Part shown: positions 24,238 through 33,192 of the stretch, in pieces
How the letters are laid out: every line of letters begins with the position of its first letter
Position numbering within the stretch: the stretch's first letter is position 1
NCBI RefSeq assembly: GCF_001642995.1
Contig: NZ_LOHS01000200.1
Span: forward strand, 62,001 to 126,000
Length of the DNA: 64,000 nt
Direction: 5' to 3'
Origin: Streptomyces jeddahensis
Lineage (GTDB): Bacteria > Actinomycetota > Actinomycetes > Streptomycetales > Streptomycetaceae
Program-made: the position numbers and the translations under genes
Notes under the pieces: model-generated
Seen by the model: the letters and a program-made list of their open reading frames with translations, nothing else
The model's database searches: none
What the model was told of the DNA's origin: nothing

Positions 24238-25863
24238 TCAGCCGCGCAGCTGTTCGTACGCGGGCAGGGTGAGGAAGTCCGCGTAGTCCTCGTCCAGCGC
24301 GACCTTCAAGAGGAGGTCGTGGGCCTGCTGCCACTTGCCGGACGCGTAGGCCTCCTCGCCGAGCTCCGCGCGGATCGCGGCGAGCTCCTCGGCGGCGACC
24401 TTGCGCGCCAGCTCGGGGGTCGCCCTCTCGCCGTTCTCGAAGACCACGCCCGCGTTGATCCACTGCCAGATCTGGGAGCGGGAGATCTCGGCGGTGGCCG
24501 CGTCCTCCATGAGGTTGAAGATCGCGACCGCGCCGAGGCCGCGCAGCCAGGCCTCGATGTAGCGGATGCCGACCTGGACGGCGTTGACGAGACCGGCGTA
24601 CGTCGGCTTCGCGTCGAGCGAGTCGATGGCGATCAGGTCGGCCGCCTTCACGTCGACGTCCTCGCGGAGGCGGTCCTTCTGGTTCGGCCGGTCGCCCAGG
24701 ACGGCGTCGAAGGATGCCATCGCGATCGGGACGAGGTCCGGGTGCGCGACCCAGGAGCCGTCGAAGCCGTCGTTCGCCTCGCGGTCCTTGTCGGCCTTGA
24801 CCTTCTCGAACGCGACCTTGTTGACCTCCTCGTCCCTGCGGGACGGGATGAAGGCCGCCATGCCGCCGATGGCGTGCGCGCCGCGCTTGTGGCAGGTGCG
24901 AACGAGGAGTTCGGTGTACGCCCGCATGAACGGGGCCGTCATCGTCACCGCGTTGCGGTCCGGCAGCACGAACTTCTCGCCGCCGTCACGGAAGTTCTTG
25001 ACGATCGAGAAGAGGTAGTCCCAGCGGCCCGCGTTCAGCCCGGAGGCGTGGTCGCGCAGCTCGTAGAGGATCTCCTCCATCTCGTACGCCGCCGTGATCG
25101 TCTCGATCAGGACGGTGGCGCGAACGGTGCCCTGCGGGATGCCGACGTAGTCCTGGGCGAAGACGAAGACGTCGTTCCAGAGGCGGGCCTCCAGGTGCGA
25201 CTCCGTCTTGGGGAGGTAGAAGTACGGGCCCTTGCCGAGGTCCAGCAGGCGCTGCGCGTTGTGGAAGAAGTAGAGGCCGAAGTCGACCAGCGCGCCCGGC
25301 ACGGCGCGGCCGGTCTCGTCCTTCAGGTGGCGCTCGTCGAGGTGCCAGCCGCGCGGGCGCATGACGACGGTCGCCAGCTCCTCGTTGGGCTTGAGGGTGT
25401 ACGACTTGCCGGTGTTCTCGTCCGTGAAGTCGATACGGCGTTCGTAGGCGTCGGTGAGGTTGAGCTGGCCGAGGACCACGTTCGCCCAGGTCGGGGCCGA
25501 GGCGTCCTCGAAGTCGGCGAGCCAGATCTTCGCGCCCGAGTTGAGGGCGTTGATGGTCATCTTGCGGTCGGTGGGGCCCGTGATCTCGACGCGGCGGTCG
25601 TCGAGCGCCGCCGGTGCCGGGGCGACCTTCCAGGACTCGTCCTCGCGGATCGCGGCCGTCTCCGGCAGGAAGTCGAGCGTCGATGTGCGGGCGATCTCGG
25701 CGCGGCGCTCGGCGCGGCGGGCGAGGAGCTCGTCACGCCGGGGCGTGAACCGGCGGTGCAGCTCCGCCACGAAGGCGAGCGCTGCCTCGGTGAGGACCTC
25801 CTCCTGCCGGGGCAGGGGCTCGGCGTCGACGATGGCCAGCGGGGACGGCGCTGGTGCGGACAT
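24238..25863 (-). CDS. aceB: Malate synthase (type A)
   Basis: A 541-residue malate synthase A that condenses glyoxylate with acetyl-CoA. The active-site block RATVLIETITAAYEMEEILYEL is present, with the signature GLNAGRWDYLFSIVK, HAIGGMAAFIP and the C-terminal catalytic Asp region EDAATAEISRSQIWQW. The length fits type A (about 530-540), not the 720-residue type G. It lies in the allantoin locus, so it probably disposes of glyoxylate released by ureidoglycolate breakdown. A candidate purine operator lies 65 bp upstream. Confidence 0.96.
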   Translation of the reverse strand: MSAPAPSPLAIVDAEPLPRQEEVLTEAALAFVAELHRRFTPRRDELLARRAERRAEIARTSTLDFLPETAAIREDESWKVAPAPAALDDRRVEITGPTDRKMTINALNSGAKIWLADFEDASAPTWANVVLGQLNLTDAYERRIDFTDENTGKSYTLKPNEELATVVMRPRGWHLDERHLKDETGRAVPGALVDFGLYFFHNAQRLLDLGKGPYFYLPKTESHLEARLWNDVFVFAQDYVGIPQGTVRATVLIETITAAYEMEEILYELRDHASGLNAGRWDYLFSIVKNFRDGGEKFVLPDRNAVTMTAPFMRAYTELLVRTCHKRGAHAIGGMAAFIPSRRDEEVNKVAFEKVKADKDREANDGFDGSWVAHPDLVPIAMASFDAVLGDRPNQKDRLREDVDVKAADLIAIDSLDAKPTYAGLVNAVQVGIRYIEAWLRGLGAVAIFNLMEDAATAEISRSQIWQWINAGVVFENGERATPELARKVAAEELAAIRAELGEEAYASGKWQQAHDLLLKVALDEDYADFLTLPAYEQLRG

Positions 25864-25927
25864 GAGCTGTCACTTCCTTCAGGGGACGCTTCTGTGTTGT
25901 GGATACTAGTTTTCTCATCGTGGAAGA

Positions 25928-25942
25928 TCAATCGTTCGTTGA
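25928..25942. promoter_or_regulatory. Candidate purine-regulon operator before aceB
   Basis: TCAATCGTTCGTTGA fits the TCAA-N6-GTTGA frame seen before uraD and allB. It lies between the MocA-like gene and aceB, 65-79 bases upstream of the aceB ATG. A TTTTCTCATCGTGGAA stretch just upstream of aceB is weakly like a second dyad near allR. Confidence 0.5.
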
Positions 25943-25958
25943 TGTCGAGGGGGTCTTG

Positions 25959-26591
25959 TCACTCCAGGCGCGCCAGGTCGGCCGCCGTGTCAATGTCGTA
26001 CGGCTCCGCCACGTCCCCGCACTCGACCAGCGTGACCGCGTCGTCGTGCGCCTGCAGATAGGCGCGCGCACCACGGTCTCCCACCGCGCTCGCCGCGACT
26101 CCGGCCCAGTGGTCGGAGCCGAAGAGCACCGGGTGGCCCCGCTCGCCGTCGTACGCGGCGGCCGCCAGAGTTGCGGGTGACTCGTACGCCGCCAGCACTC
26201 GGGCCACCGCCTCCGGGCCGATCCCGGGCTGGTCGACGAGTGAGACGAGTGCCGCCGCGGCGCCGGTGCCGGCGAGGGAACCGAGCCCGGCCCGGAGTGA
26301 GGAACCCATGCCCTCCTCCCACTGCGGGTTGTCGACCAGTACGCAGCCGGTCAGCTCCGCGCGTTCCCGCACCGCGTCGGCCCCGGCGCCCAGGACGACG
26401 TGCACGCGCGTGCAGCCGCCTTCGCGGAGCGTGCGTACCGCGTGCTCGACCAGTGGGCGGCCGCGGTGTTCGAGCAGCGCCTTGGGGTGGCCGCCGAGTC
26501 GCCGGCCGCCGCCGGCCGCCAGCAGAAGACCGACGACATCGCCCCGGGCGCGTGGAGCCGTGGGGGAATCCGTATGGGGTGCGCGCGTCAT
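25959..26591 (-). CDS. MocA/MobA-like nucleotidyltransferase (molybdopterin cytidylyltransferase type)
   Basis: A 210-residue GT-A-like nucleotidyltransferase. The N-terminal LLLAAGGGRRLGGHPKALLEHRG is the classic NTP-binding loop, and LVSLVDQPGIGPEAV carries the metal Asp. MocA-type enzymes make the cytosine dinucleotide form of molybdopterin used by xanthine dehydrogenase-like enzymes. That fits a purine-degradation neighbourhood, though no xanthine dehydrogenase gene is in the window. It starts at ATG 26591, upstream of aceB in the same direction with 95 bp between. Confidence 0.85.
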   Translation of the reverse strand: MTRAPHTDSPTAPRARGDVVGLLLAAGGGRRLGGHPKALLEHRGRPLVEHAVRTLREGGCTRVHVVLGAGADAVRERAELTGCVLVDNPQWEEGMGSSLRAGLGSLAGTGAAAALVSLVDQPGIGPEAVARVLAAYESPATLAAAAYDGERGHPVLFGSDHWAGVAASAVGDRGARAYLQAHDDAVTLVECGDVAEPYDIDTAADLARLE

Positions 26592-26772
26592 GTCACCTGC
26601 ATATCGCAGCCATGGACCCGGTGGTCACATCCGTCAGTCCCTTCGGATTCCGTCTATGCGGTGGCGCGCGTCGCTCCAGTGCCGTTTACTGGCCCGCGTC
26701 CCCCGGCGCCCGACCATCGCCCAGGGGTGACGACGCAGACACACGCACGAGGACGTGCGAGGGGGAGATGCC

Positions 26773-27093
26773 GTGTTGCGGAGCGTGGGGCAGAAGCCAT
26801 TGACCGGCAGCGACGAGGACCCGCGGGTGACGGAGTTGCGTACCGCCGTGTCGCGGCTGCGGCGCGAACTCGCCGCTCATCCGGCGGAGTTCCCGGACCG
26901 CGGGATCGCCGAGGAGGAACTGGCGGCCCTGGCGGCGATGGCCGTGAGCGGGGCTCCGGAAACCCCGCGGCTGCACCGGTCGCTGCTGCTGATCGCGGGC
27001 GCGATCGGCTCGGTGAGCGCACTGGCGGCGGGCCTTGCGGAGGTCCGGAGCGCGGTGGATCTGTTCGGCGAGCCGCGGGGACAGCGGGGGTGA
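26773..27093 (+). CDS. DUF5955-like hypothetical protein
   Basis: A 106-residue protein. After a short basic start (VLRSVGQKPL), two amphipathic helices carry VTELRTAVSRLRRELAAHP and IAEEELAALAAMA, followed by LLLIAGAIGSVSALAAGLAEVRSAV. The last stretch is mildly hydrophobic and could be a membrane or packing helix. The GTG at 26773 is chosen because GAGGGGGAG sits just before it. Resemblance to DUF5955 is from memory only; no function can be given. Confidence 0.68.
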   Translation: MLRSVGQKPLTGSDEDPRVTELRTAVSRLRRELAAHPAEFPDRGIAEEELAALAAMAVSGAPETPRLHRSLLLIAGAIGSVSALAAGLAEVRSAVDLFGEPRGQRG

Positions 27094-27098
27094 CTCCA

Positions 27099-27115
27099 CG
27101 CCCGCGTTTCGGGCG
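27099..27115. terminator. Short hairpin between convergent genes
   Basis: A CGCCCG / CGGGCG 6-bp stem with a 5-base loop sits in the 33-bp gap before the end of allR. It is weak as a terminator by itself. Confidence 0.45.
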
Positions 27116-27126
27116 GTACGCCCCCC

Positions 27127-27924
27127 TCAGCTCGCCGACCCGGAACCGGCCAGCGCAGCGGACAGCTCCGCCGCCACCTGCTTCAGCACCGGCACGATCT
27201 TCTCCGTCGTCGCGTCGGTGACGCGCCCCGCCGGGCCCGAGATCGAGATCGCCGCCGCCGTGGGGGAGTCGGGGACGGAGACCGCGAGGCAGCGGACGCC
27301 GATCTCCTGTTCGTTGTCGTCGACGGCGTAGCCGAGGCGGCGCACCTCTTCGAGCGCGTCGAGGAAGCCCTCGGGTGTCGTGATCGTCTTCTCGGTCGCG
27401 GCGGGCATGCCGGTGCGGGCGAGCAGCGCGCGCACCTCGTCCGCAGGGAGGTCGGCGAGCAGCGCCTTGCCGACGCCCGTCGAGTGCGGCAGCACCCGGC
27501 GGCCGACCTCGGTGAACATCCGCATCGAGTGCTTCGACGGCACCTGCGCCACGTACACGATCTCGTCGCCGTCGAGCAGGGCCATGTTCGCCGTCTCGCC
27601 GGTCGCCTCGACGAGGCGGGCGAGACTGGGGCGGGCCCAGGTACCGAGGAGCCGCGAGGCGGACTCGCCGAGGCGGATCAGCCGGGGGCCGAGCGCATAG
27701 CGGCGGTTGGGCTGCTGGCGCACGTACCCGCACGCCACGAGCGTGCGCATGAGGCGGTGGATGGTGGGGAGCGGCAGCCCGCTGCTGGCGGAGAGCTCGC
27801 TCAGCCCGACCTCGCCGCCCGCGTCCGCCATCCGCTCGAGCAGGTCGAAGGCACGCTCGAGGGACTGGACGCCGCCGCTGGAGGATGGGGCTTTGGAGGC
27901 GTCGGCGGCACTGGACGTCGGCAC
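27127..27924 (-). CDS. allR: IclR-family repressor of allantoin genes (AllR)
   Basis: A 265-residue IclR-type regulator. The N-terminal winged helix has VQSLERAFDLLERMADAGGEVGLSELSASSGLPLPTIHRLMRTL, and the C-terminal effector domain has HSTGVGKALLADLPADEV and GYAVDDNEQEIGVRCLAVSV. GTG 27924 has GAAAGGA upstream and gives the usual length. It is divergent from allB and near aceB, as in S. coelicolor, where the IclR-type AllR responds to allantoin-pathway metabolites. Dyads at 28057-28072 and 28170-28184 are candidate targets. Confidence 0.9.
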   Translation of the reverse strand: MPTSSAADASKAPSSSGGVQSLERAFDLLERMADAGGEVGLSELSASSGLPLPTIHRLMRTLVACGYVRQQPNRRYALGPRLIRLGESASRLLGTWARPSLARLVEATGETANMALLDGDEIVYVAQVPSKHSMRMFTEVGRRVLPHSTGVGKALLADLPADEVRALLARTGMPAATEKTITTPEGFLDALEEVRRLGYAVDDNEQEIGVRCLAVSVPDSPTAAAISISGPAGRVTDATTEKIVPVLKQVAAELSAALAGSGSAS

Positions 27925-28056
27925 GGCGCGGTCCTTTCGGGTCAGAATCGACAGGGGCGGCCCGGAGGTCCTCCGTCGAGGGACGGTCCGGGGCACTTCC
28001 GTGATCGTTCCATGGTTCGCCTGAGTCTCTTCACTTTTTGACTTACGGAAGTCTAA

Positions 28057-28072
28057 TTTCACTCAGTGGAAA
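28057..28072. promoter_or_regulatory. Imperfect dyad in the allR-allB gap
   Basis: TTTCACTCAGTGGAAA is built around CACT-C-AGTG with flanking TT/AA pairs and one mismatch per side. It could be an AllR site controlling allR itself. Confidence 0.45.
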
Positions 28073-28169
28073 CGTCGAGGGTGCTTTCATGGGGTCCGGC
28101 GGTGGATCAGGGGGTCCGGCGCCCGTCAGCTGCGGTCTTGACGTGCTGATACCGGAAGTGAAAACTCCT

Positions 28170-28184
28170 TCAACAGAACGTTGA
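28170..28184. promoter_or_regulatory. Candidate purine-regulon operator before allB
   Basis: TCAACAGAACGTTGA is the core of a longer perfect inverted repeat, CTTCAAC-AGAAC-GTTGAAG (28168-28186), ending 28 bases before the allantoinase start. It is the best-formed of the three TCAA-N6-GTTGA sites. Confidence 0.6.
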
Positions 28185-28213
28185 AGTGGGTGAAGCGGGC
28201 GAGAGGGGTTCGG

Positions 28214-29551
28214 GTGTCCGACGTCGAACTGGTGTTGCGCTCGACGCGCGTCGTCACTCCCGAAGGGACGCGGGCCGCCTCGGTCGCCGTCGCCGGCGGG
28301 ACGATCACGGCCGTCCTGGTGCACGACGCCGACGTGCCGGCCGGTGCCCGGCTCGAGGACCTCGGCGACGACGTGCTGCTGCCCGGCCTCGTCGACACCC
28401 ACGTCCACGTCAACGACCCCGGCCGCACCGAGTGGGAGGGCTTCTGGACCGCCACGCGCGCCGCGGCCGCAGGCGGCATCACCACGATCGTCGACATGCC
28501 CCTCAACTCGCTGCCGCCGACCACGACGGCCGAGAACCTCCGTACGAAGCAGGAGGTCGCCCGCACCAAGGCACACATCGACGTCGGCTTCTGGGGCGGT
28601 GCGCTGCCCGACAACCTCAAGGACCTGAGGCCGCTGCACGACGCCGGAGTCTTCGGTTTCAAGGCCTTCCTCTCGCCCTCCGGTGTCGACGAGTTCCCCG
28701 AGCTCGACCAGGAGCAGCTCGGCCGGTCGCTTGCCGAGATCGCGGGATTCGGCGGGCTGCTGATCGTGCACGCCGAGGACCCGCACCAGCTCGCCGCCGC
28801 CCCGCAGCAGAGCGGCGGGCGCTACGCGGACTTCCTCGCCTCGCGGCCGAAGGACGCCGAGAACAGGGCCGTCGAGAACCTCATCGCACAGGCGAAGCGG
28901 CTCCACGCGCGCGTGCACGTCCTGCACCTGTCGTCCAGCGACGCTCTGCCGCTGATCGCCACTGCCAAGCGCGAGGGCGTACGCGTCACCGTCGAGTCCT
29001 GTCCGCACTTCCTCACCCTCACCGCCGAGGAAGTCCCGGACGGCGCCACCGAGTTCAAGTGCTGCCCGCCCATCCGCGAGGCGTCCAACCAGGATGCGCT
29101 CTGGGCGGGCCTCGCCGACGGCACCATCGACTGCATCGTCTCCGACCACTCCCCGTCCACCAAGGACCTCAAGACCGACGATTTCGCCACCGCCTGGGGC
29201 GGCATCTCCTCGCTCCAGCTGGGCCTTCCCGCGATCTGGACGGAGGCGCGCCGGCGCGGGCACACGCTCGAGGACGTCGTCCGCTGGATGGCCGCAGGCC
29301 CGGCGGAGCTGGCCGGGCTCTCCCAGAAGGGCGCCATCCAGGCGGGCCGCGACGCGGACTTCGCGGTCCTCGCGCCCGACGAGACCTTCACCGTCGACCC
29401 GGCCGAGCTGCACCACCGCAACCAGGTCACGGCGTACGCGGGCAGGACCCTGCACGGTGTCGTCACATCGACCTGGCTGCGGGGCGAACGGATCCTGGCC
29501 GGCAGCGAGTTCACCGAGCCGAGAGGACGGCTCCTGACCCGGCACCCGTAA
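28214..29551 (+). CDS. allB: Allantoinase
   Basis: A 445-residue cyclic amidohydrolase converting allantoin to allantoate. The metal block is VDTHVHVNDPGRTEWEGF, the carbamylated Lys region GVFGFKAFLSPSGVDEFP, then LLIVHAEDP, HVLHLSSSDALPL, ESCPHFLTL and DCIVSDHSPSTKDLK. The GTG at 28214 has GAGAGGGG just upstream; extending to 28181 would add residues inside the operator. It is followed by allantoicase after 126 bp, and both face away from allR. Confidence 0.96.
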   Translation: MSDVELVLRSTRVVTPEGTRAASVAVAGGTITAVLVHDADVPAGARLEDLGDDVLLPGLVDTHVHVNDPGRTEWEGFWTATRAAAAGGITTIVDMPLNSLPPTTTAENLRTKQEVARTKAHIDVGFWGGALPDNLKDLRPLHDAGVFGFKAFLSPSGVDEFPELDQEQLGRSLAEIAGFGGLLIVHAEDPHQLAAAPQQSGGRYADFLASRPKDAENRAVENLIAQAKRLHARVHVLHLSSSDALPLIATAKREGVRVTVESCPHFLTLTAEEVPDGATEFKCCPPIREASNQDALWAGLADGTIDCIVSDHSPSTKDLKTDDFATAWGGISSLQLGLPAIWTEARRRGHTLEDVVRWMAAGPAELAGLSQKGAIQAGRDADFAVLAPDETFTVDPAELHHRNQVTAYAGRTLHGVVTSTWLRGERILAGSEFTEPRGRLLTRHP

Positions 29552-29677
29552 CGCGCCGACCGCCGAACACCGGCCCTGGCCCGCGCCCCGCACCCCAGGC
29601 CGGATCGGCCACCGGCACCCGCAGCCGACGGCACGGCACCCCACCGGCCGGCACCTGGAAAGGAACAACTGATCACC

Positions 29678-30793
29678 GTGACGGCGATTCCCCGCTTCAC
29701 CGGCGACGCCAGCCCCTACGCCGGCGGCGACCCGTACGCCGACTACCGCACCGCCGAGTTCCCGTTCGCGCACCACGCCGATCTCGCGGACCGCACGCTC
29801 GGCGCCGGAGTCATCGCCGCCAACGACGAGTTCTTCGCCCAGCGCGAGAACCTGCTGGTGCCCGAGCGCGCCGAGTTCGACCCGGAGCACTTCGGCCACA
29901 AGGGCAAGATCATGGACGGCTGGGAGACACGCCGCCGCCGCGGCGCCTCCGCCGAGCATCCCTGGCCCACCGCCGACGACCACGACTGGGCCCTCGTCCG
30001 CCTGGGCGCGCCCGGCATCGTCCGCGGCATCGTCGTCGACACCGCCCACTTCCGCGGCAACTACCCGGCGGCCGTCTCCGTGGAGGCCACGTCCGTGCCC
30101 GGCTCCCCGTCGCCCGAGGACCTCCTCTCCGGCGACGTGAAGTGGACGCCGCTCGTACCGCGTACGGCCGTCGGCGGCCACGCGGCCAACGGCTTCGCCG
30201 TGGACGTCGAGCAGGTCTTCACACATCTGCGGGTCAACCAGCACCCCGACGGCGGCATCGCCCGCCTGCGCGTCTACGGCGAGGTCGTGCCCGACCCGCG
30301 CTGGCTCGCGGCCCTCGGCACGTTCGACGTCGTCGCGCTGGAGAACGGCGGCCAGGTCGAGGACGCATCCAACCTGTTCTACTCGCCCGCCACCAACACG
30401 ATCCAGCCCGGCCGCTCGCGCGCGATGCACGAGTGCTGGGAGACCCGTCGCCGCCGCGACCAGGGGCACGACTGGATCCGCTACCGCCTGTCCGCCCAGT
30501 CCGAGATCCGCGCGATCGAGATCGACACGGCGTACCTCAAGGGGAACGCGGCAGGCTGGGCCTCGGTGTCGGTCCGCGACGGCGAGGACGGCGACTGGAC
30601 GGAGGTCCTGCCGCGCACCCGCCTCCAGCCCGACACGAACCACCGCTTCGTCCTGGACGCACCGGTCGTGGGCACGCACGCGCGCGTGGACATCTTCCCG
30701 GACGGGGGGATCTCCCGGTTGCGGTTGTTCGGATCGCCGACAGAGGACGGTGCGGCGCGGCTGCGGGCCCGCCGCCGGGAGCTCGGGGGCTGA
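29678..30793 (+). CDS. alc: Allantoicase
   Basis: A 371-residue allantoate amidinohydrolase that gives ureidoglycolate and urea. It has the two-fold jelly-roll repeat expected of the family: IMDGWETRRRRG with ALVRLGAPGIVRGIVVDTAHFRGNYP, then ECWETRRRRDQGHDWIRYRLS with EIDTAYLKGNAAG. The repeated HPDGGIARLR and FPDGGISRLR motifs are also clear. The start is GTG 29678, with GGAAAGGAACAA upstream. It is part of the allB transcription unit. Confidence 0.96.
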   Translation: MTAIPRFTGDASPYAGGDPYADYRTAEFPFAHHADLADRTLGAGVIAANDEFFAQRENLLVPERAEFDPEHFGHKGKIMDGWETRRRRGASAEHPWPTADDHDWALVRLGAPGIVRGIVVDTAHFRGNYPAAVSVEATSVPGSPSPEDLLSGDVKWTPLVPRTAVGGHAANGFAVDVEQVFTHLRVNQHPDGGIARLRVYGEVVPDPRWLAALGTFDVVALENGGQVEDASNLFYSPATNTIQPGRSRAMHECWETRRRRDQGHDWIRYRLSAQSEIRAIEIDTAYLKGNAAGWASVSVRDGEDGDWTEVLPRTRLQPDTNHRFVLDAPVVGTHARVDIFPDGGISRLRLFGSPTEDGAARLRARRRELGG

Positions 30794-30979
30794 GGGCGTT
30801 CCACGAACCCGGGACAGGCCGACGACAGCTCAGGACCGCTCCCGACCGCCGTCGAATACCGGGCGCCCGGCACGCCCGCCGCGCGCACCGATGAGTTCTG
30901 CGTGAGCGTGAAGTCGAAGAAGGTGACAGTGCACGCGCGCGGGGGTGCTCTCAGGGGCGCCCCCGCGGACCAGAGAGGC

Positions 30980-31624
30980 ATGGCACCCGCGATGAAGATC
31001 ACCCTCACCCAGTTCGTCACCCTCGACGGCGTCGTCCAGGCCCCGGGCGGCCCCGACGAGGACCGCAGCGGCGGCTTCGAGCACGGCGGATGGACCGTCC
31101 CGTACTGGGACGAGGACTCCGGCCAGTTCGTGGACGAGGCCTTCGAACGCGCGGACGCCTTCCTCTTGGGGCGCCGTACGTACGACATCTTCGCCGCCTA
31201 CTGGCCCAAGGTCACCGACCCCGCCGACCCGATCGCCTCCCCGCTGAACACCCTGCCCAAGTACGTCGCCTCGACGACCCTCGACAAGGCGGACTGGCAG
31301 AACACCACCGTCATCGGCGACGACCTCGTCGAGCAGGTCACCGCGCTGAAGGAGCAGCCGGGCCGGGAGCTGCAGATCCACGGCAGCGCCACCCTCGCCC
31401 GGTCGCTCATGGCCCACGACCTGATCGACACCGTCCACCTGTTCACCTTCCCCGTCGTCCTGGGCACGGGCCGCCGCCTCTTCGCGGACGGAGCGGTGCC
31501 GAGGGCGTTCCGCCTCACCGCGTCCCGCACCACGGGCAAGGGCGTGGCCATCCACTCGTACGACCTCGCGGGCCGGCCCACCTATGGCTCTTATGAGCTG
31601 GAAGGACCGGAAGGAAATGTGTAG
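30980..31624 (+). CDS. Dihydrofolate reductase-like (RibD C-terminal domain) protein
   Basis: A 214-residue member of the DHFR/RibD-C fold. It has KITLTQFVTLDGVVQAPGGPDED near the N-terminus, ADAFLLGRRTYDIFAAYWP, LQIHGSATLARSLMAHDLIDTVHLFTFPVVLGTGRRLF as the NADPH-binding core, and a short C-terminal tail. Such proteins are common in Streptomyces and usually of unknown substrate. ATG 30980 (MAPAMKI) has GAGAGG five bases upstream, whereas the frame open from 30902 lacks a site. Confidence 0.88.
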   Translation: MAPAMKITLTQFVTLDGVVQAPGGPDEDRSGGFEHGGWTVPYWDEDSGQFVDEAFERADAFLLGRRTYDIFAAYWPKVTDPADPIASPLNTLPKYVASTTLDKADWQNTTVIGDDLVEQVTALKEQPGRELQIHGSATLARSLMAHDLIDTVHLFTFPVVLGTGRRLFADGAVPRAFRLTASRTTGKGVAIHSYDLAGRPTYGSYELEGPEGNV

Positions 31625-31742
31625 CCCTCACGCAGCCGCACAGGTACGTTGATCGCCGCGTGTGCGAGCCGACGACGTCTCCTCTCGTGAGGGGCTCCTC
31701 ATAAGACCCCGAGATGTCGCCACTCCCCGAAGGGCCCCGCAC

Positions 31743-32660
31743 ATGTCCTCGATCGCCGTCACTGCCGTACTCGCCCCGCGCCGCCGCGCCTGGCTCACCG
31801 ACCTCCCGGTACTCCTCGTGGCCGTGGTGTGGGGCGCCAGCTATCTCTCCGCGAAGGGCATCACCACCGAGAAGACCGTGCTCGCGGTTCTGGTGCTGCG
31901 CTTCGGCATCGTCCTGCCGGTGCTCGCCGTCATGGGCTGGAGGGCACTGCGCGCGCTGAGCGCCGCACAGTGGCGCGGGGCCGGGCTGCTGGGACTCGTC
32001 CTGAGCGGGGTCTTCCTGCTGGAGACGTACGGCGTCGTGTACACCTCGGCGACCAACGCCGGTCTCATCATCAGCCTCACCATGATCTTCACGCCGCTCG
32101 CTGAGGCGGCCGTGACGAGGACCCTTCCCTCGCGCAGCTTTCTCGCCGTCGCCGGGCTCTCCGTGCTCGGCGTCGTACTCCTCACCCAGAGCGGCGGATT
32201 CACCAGCCCCTCCTCCGGTGACCTGCTGATGCTGCTCGCGGCTCTGGCCCGTACCGTCCATGTGCTCGCCATGGCCCGTATCAAGTCGGTCCGGGGTGCG
32301 GACGCCCTGCCTCTGACGACCGTCCAACTCGGCGCAGCAGTCGCGGTCTTCGCCGTTCTCCTCGCGGCCTCGCCCGGCGCCGGTGCAACGCCCTGGGCAG
32401 CGGCGGCGGACTTCGGCGCCCGGGAATGGGCCGGACTCCTCTTCCTCTCGGCCTGCTGCACGCTCTTCGCCTTCTTCGTGCAGATGTGGGCGGTCCGCAG
32501 GACATCGCCGTCGCGGGTGAGTCTGCTGCTCGGCACCGAGCCGCTGTGGGCGGCCGCGGCCGGCATTCTCATCGGCGGTGAACGGCTGGGTGCGGCAGGG
32601 CTTCTGGGGGCGGTTCTGGTGCTCGCGGGAACGTCGTGGGGGCGGCGCTCCACCGGCTGA
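31743..32660 (+). CDS. EamA/DMT-family transporter
   Basis: A 305-residue drug/metabolite transporter family protein with about ten hydrophobic helices in two EamA halves. The first half has LLVAVVWGASYLSAKGITTEKTVLAVLVLRF and the second LLGTEPLWAAAAGILIGGERLGAAGLLGAVLVLAG. It would export a small metabolite or amino acid across the cytoplasmic membrane; the substrate is unknown. ATG 31743 (MSSIAVTAV) is the first Met after an Arg-rich stretch. Confidence 0.88.
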   Translation: MSSIAVTAVLAPRRRAWLTDLPVLLVAVVWGASYLSAKGITTEKTVLAVLVLRFGIVLPVLAVMGWRALRALSAAQWRGAGLLGLVLSGVFLLETYGVVYTSATNAGLIISLTMIFTPLAEAAVTRTLPSRSFLAVAGLSVLGVVLLTQSGGFTSPSSGDLLMLLAALARTVHVLAMARIKSVRGADALPLTTVQLGAAVAVFAVLLAASPGAGATPWAAAADFGAREWAGLLFLSACCTLFAFFVQMWAVRRTSPSRVSLLLGTEPLWAAAAGILIGGERLGAAGLLGAVLVLAGTSWGRRSTG

Positions 32661-32727
32661 CGATGTTGGCCGAAACCGCATCGCACGCCTCCCGCGCCGG
32701 GTTAAGTCCCGGAAAAATCCTGTGACT

Positions 32728-32743
32728 TGACGTTGACACGTCA
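32728..32743 (+). promoter_or_regulatory. Dyad in the RNase promoter region
   Basis: TGACGT-TGAC-ACGTCA is a perfect 6-bp inverted repeat 27 bases before the ribonuclease ATG. It overlaps TTGACG and TTGACA hexamers, so it may regulate or be part of the promoter. Confidence 0.5.
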
Positions 32744-32769
32744 GTCTCTACGCGCGTCACACTGGGGCC

Positions 32770-33192
32770 ATGCGAATCCCCCCACGAATCCTCAGCGTCA
32801 CCGCGCTCGCCGCCGCACTGCTCATCGGCGGCCCGGCCACCGTCTCCGCCACCGCGGCGCCCGCGCCGTCGGCGGCCACCGTCTCCGCGGGGTTCTCGGC
32901 CGCCGCAGTCGGCGACATCTGCTACTCCGACCTGCCGCCCCAGGCCTACGACACGCTGGAACTCATCGAACAGGGCGGCCCGTTCCCGTACGAGCAGGAC
33001 GGCACCGTCTTCCAGAACAGGGAAGGCATCCTGCCCTCGCAGTCCACCGGCTACTACCACGAGTACACCGTCATCACGCCCGGCTCGAGCACCCGCGGCG
33101 CCCGTCGCATCGTGACCGGTGAGGAGTACCAGGAGGACTACTACACCGCCGACCACTACGCGTCCTTCGACCTGATCGACTACGCCTGCTAG
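32770..33192 (+). CDS. Secreted guanyl-specific ribonuclease, RNase Sa-like
   Basis: A 140-residue exported ribonuclease very close to RNase Sa of Streptomyces aureofaciens. A Sec signal peptide (about 1-28) and a short pro-region precede the mature domain. Using RNase Sa numbering with an offset of 44, catalytic Glu54, Arg65, Arg69 and His85 map to E98, R109, R113 and H129. The disulfide Cys7-Cys96 maps to C51 and C140. The block YYHEYTVITPG is intact. No barstar-like inhibitor gene is next to it; secretion could make one unnecessary. Confidence 0.95.
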   Translation: MRIPPRILSVTALAAALLIGGPATVSATAAPAPSAATVSAGFSAAAVGDICYSDLPPQAYDTLELIEQGGPFPYEQDGTVFQNREGILPSQSTGYYHEYTVITPGSSTRGARRIVTGEEYQEDYYTADHYASFDLIDYAC

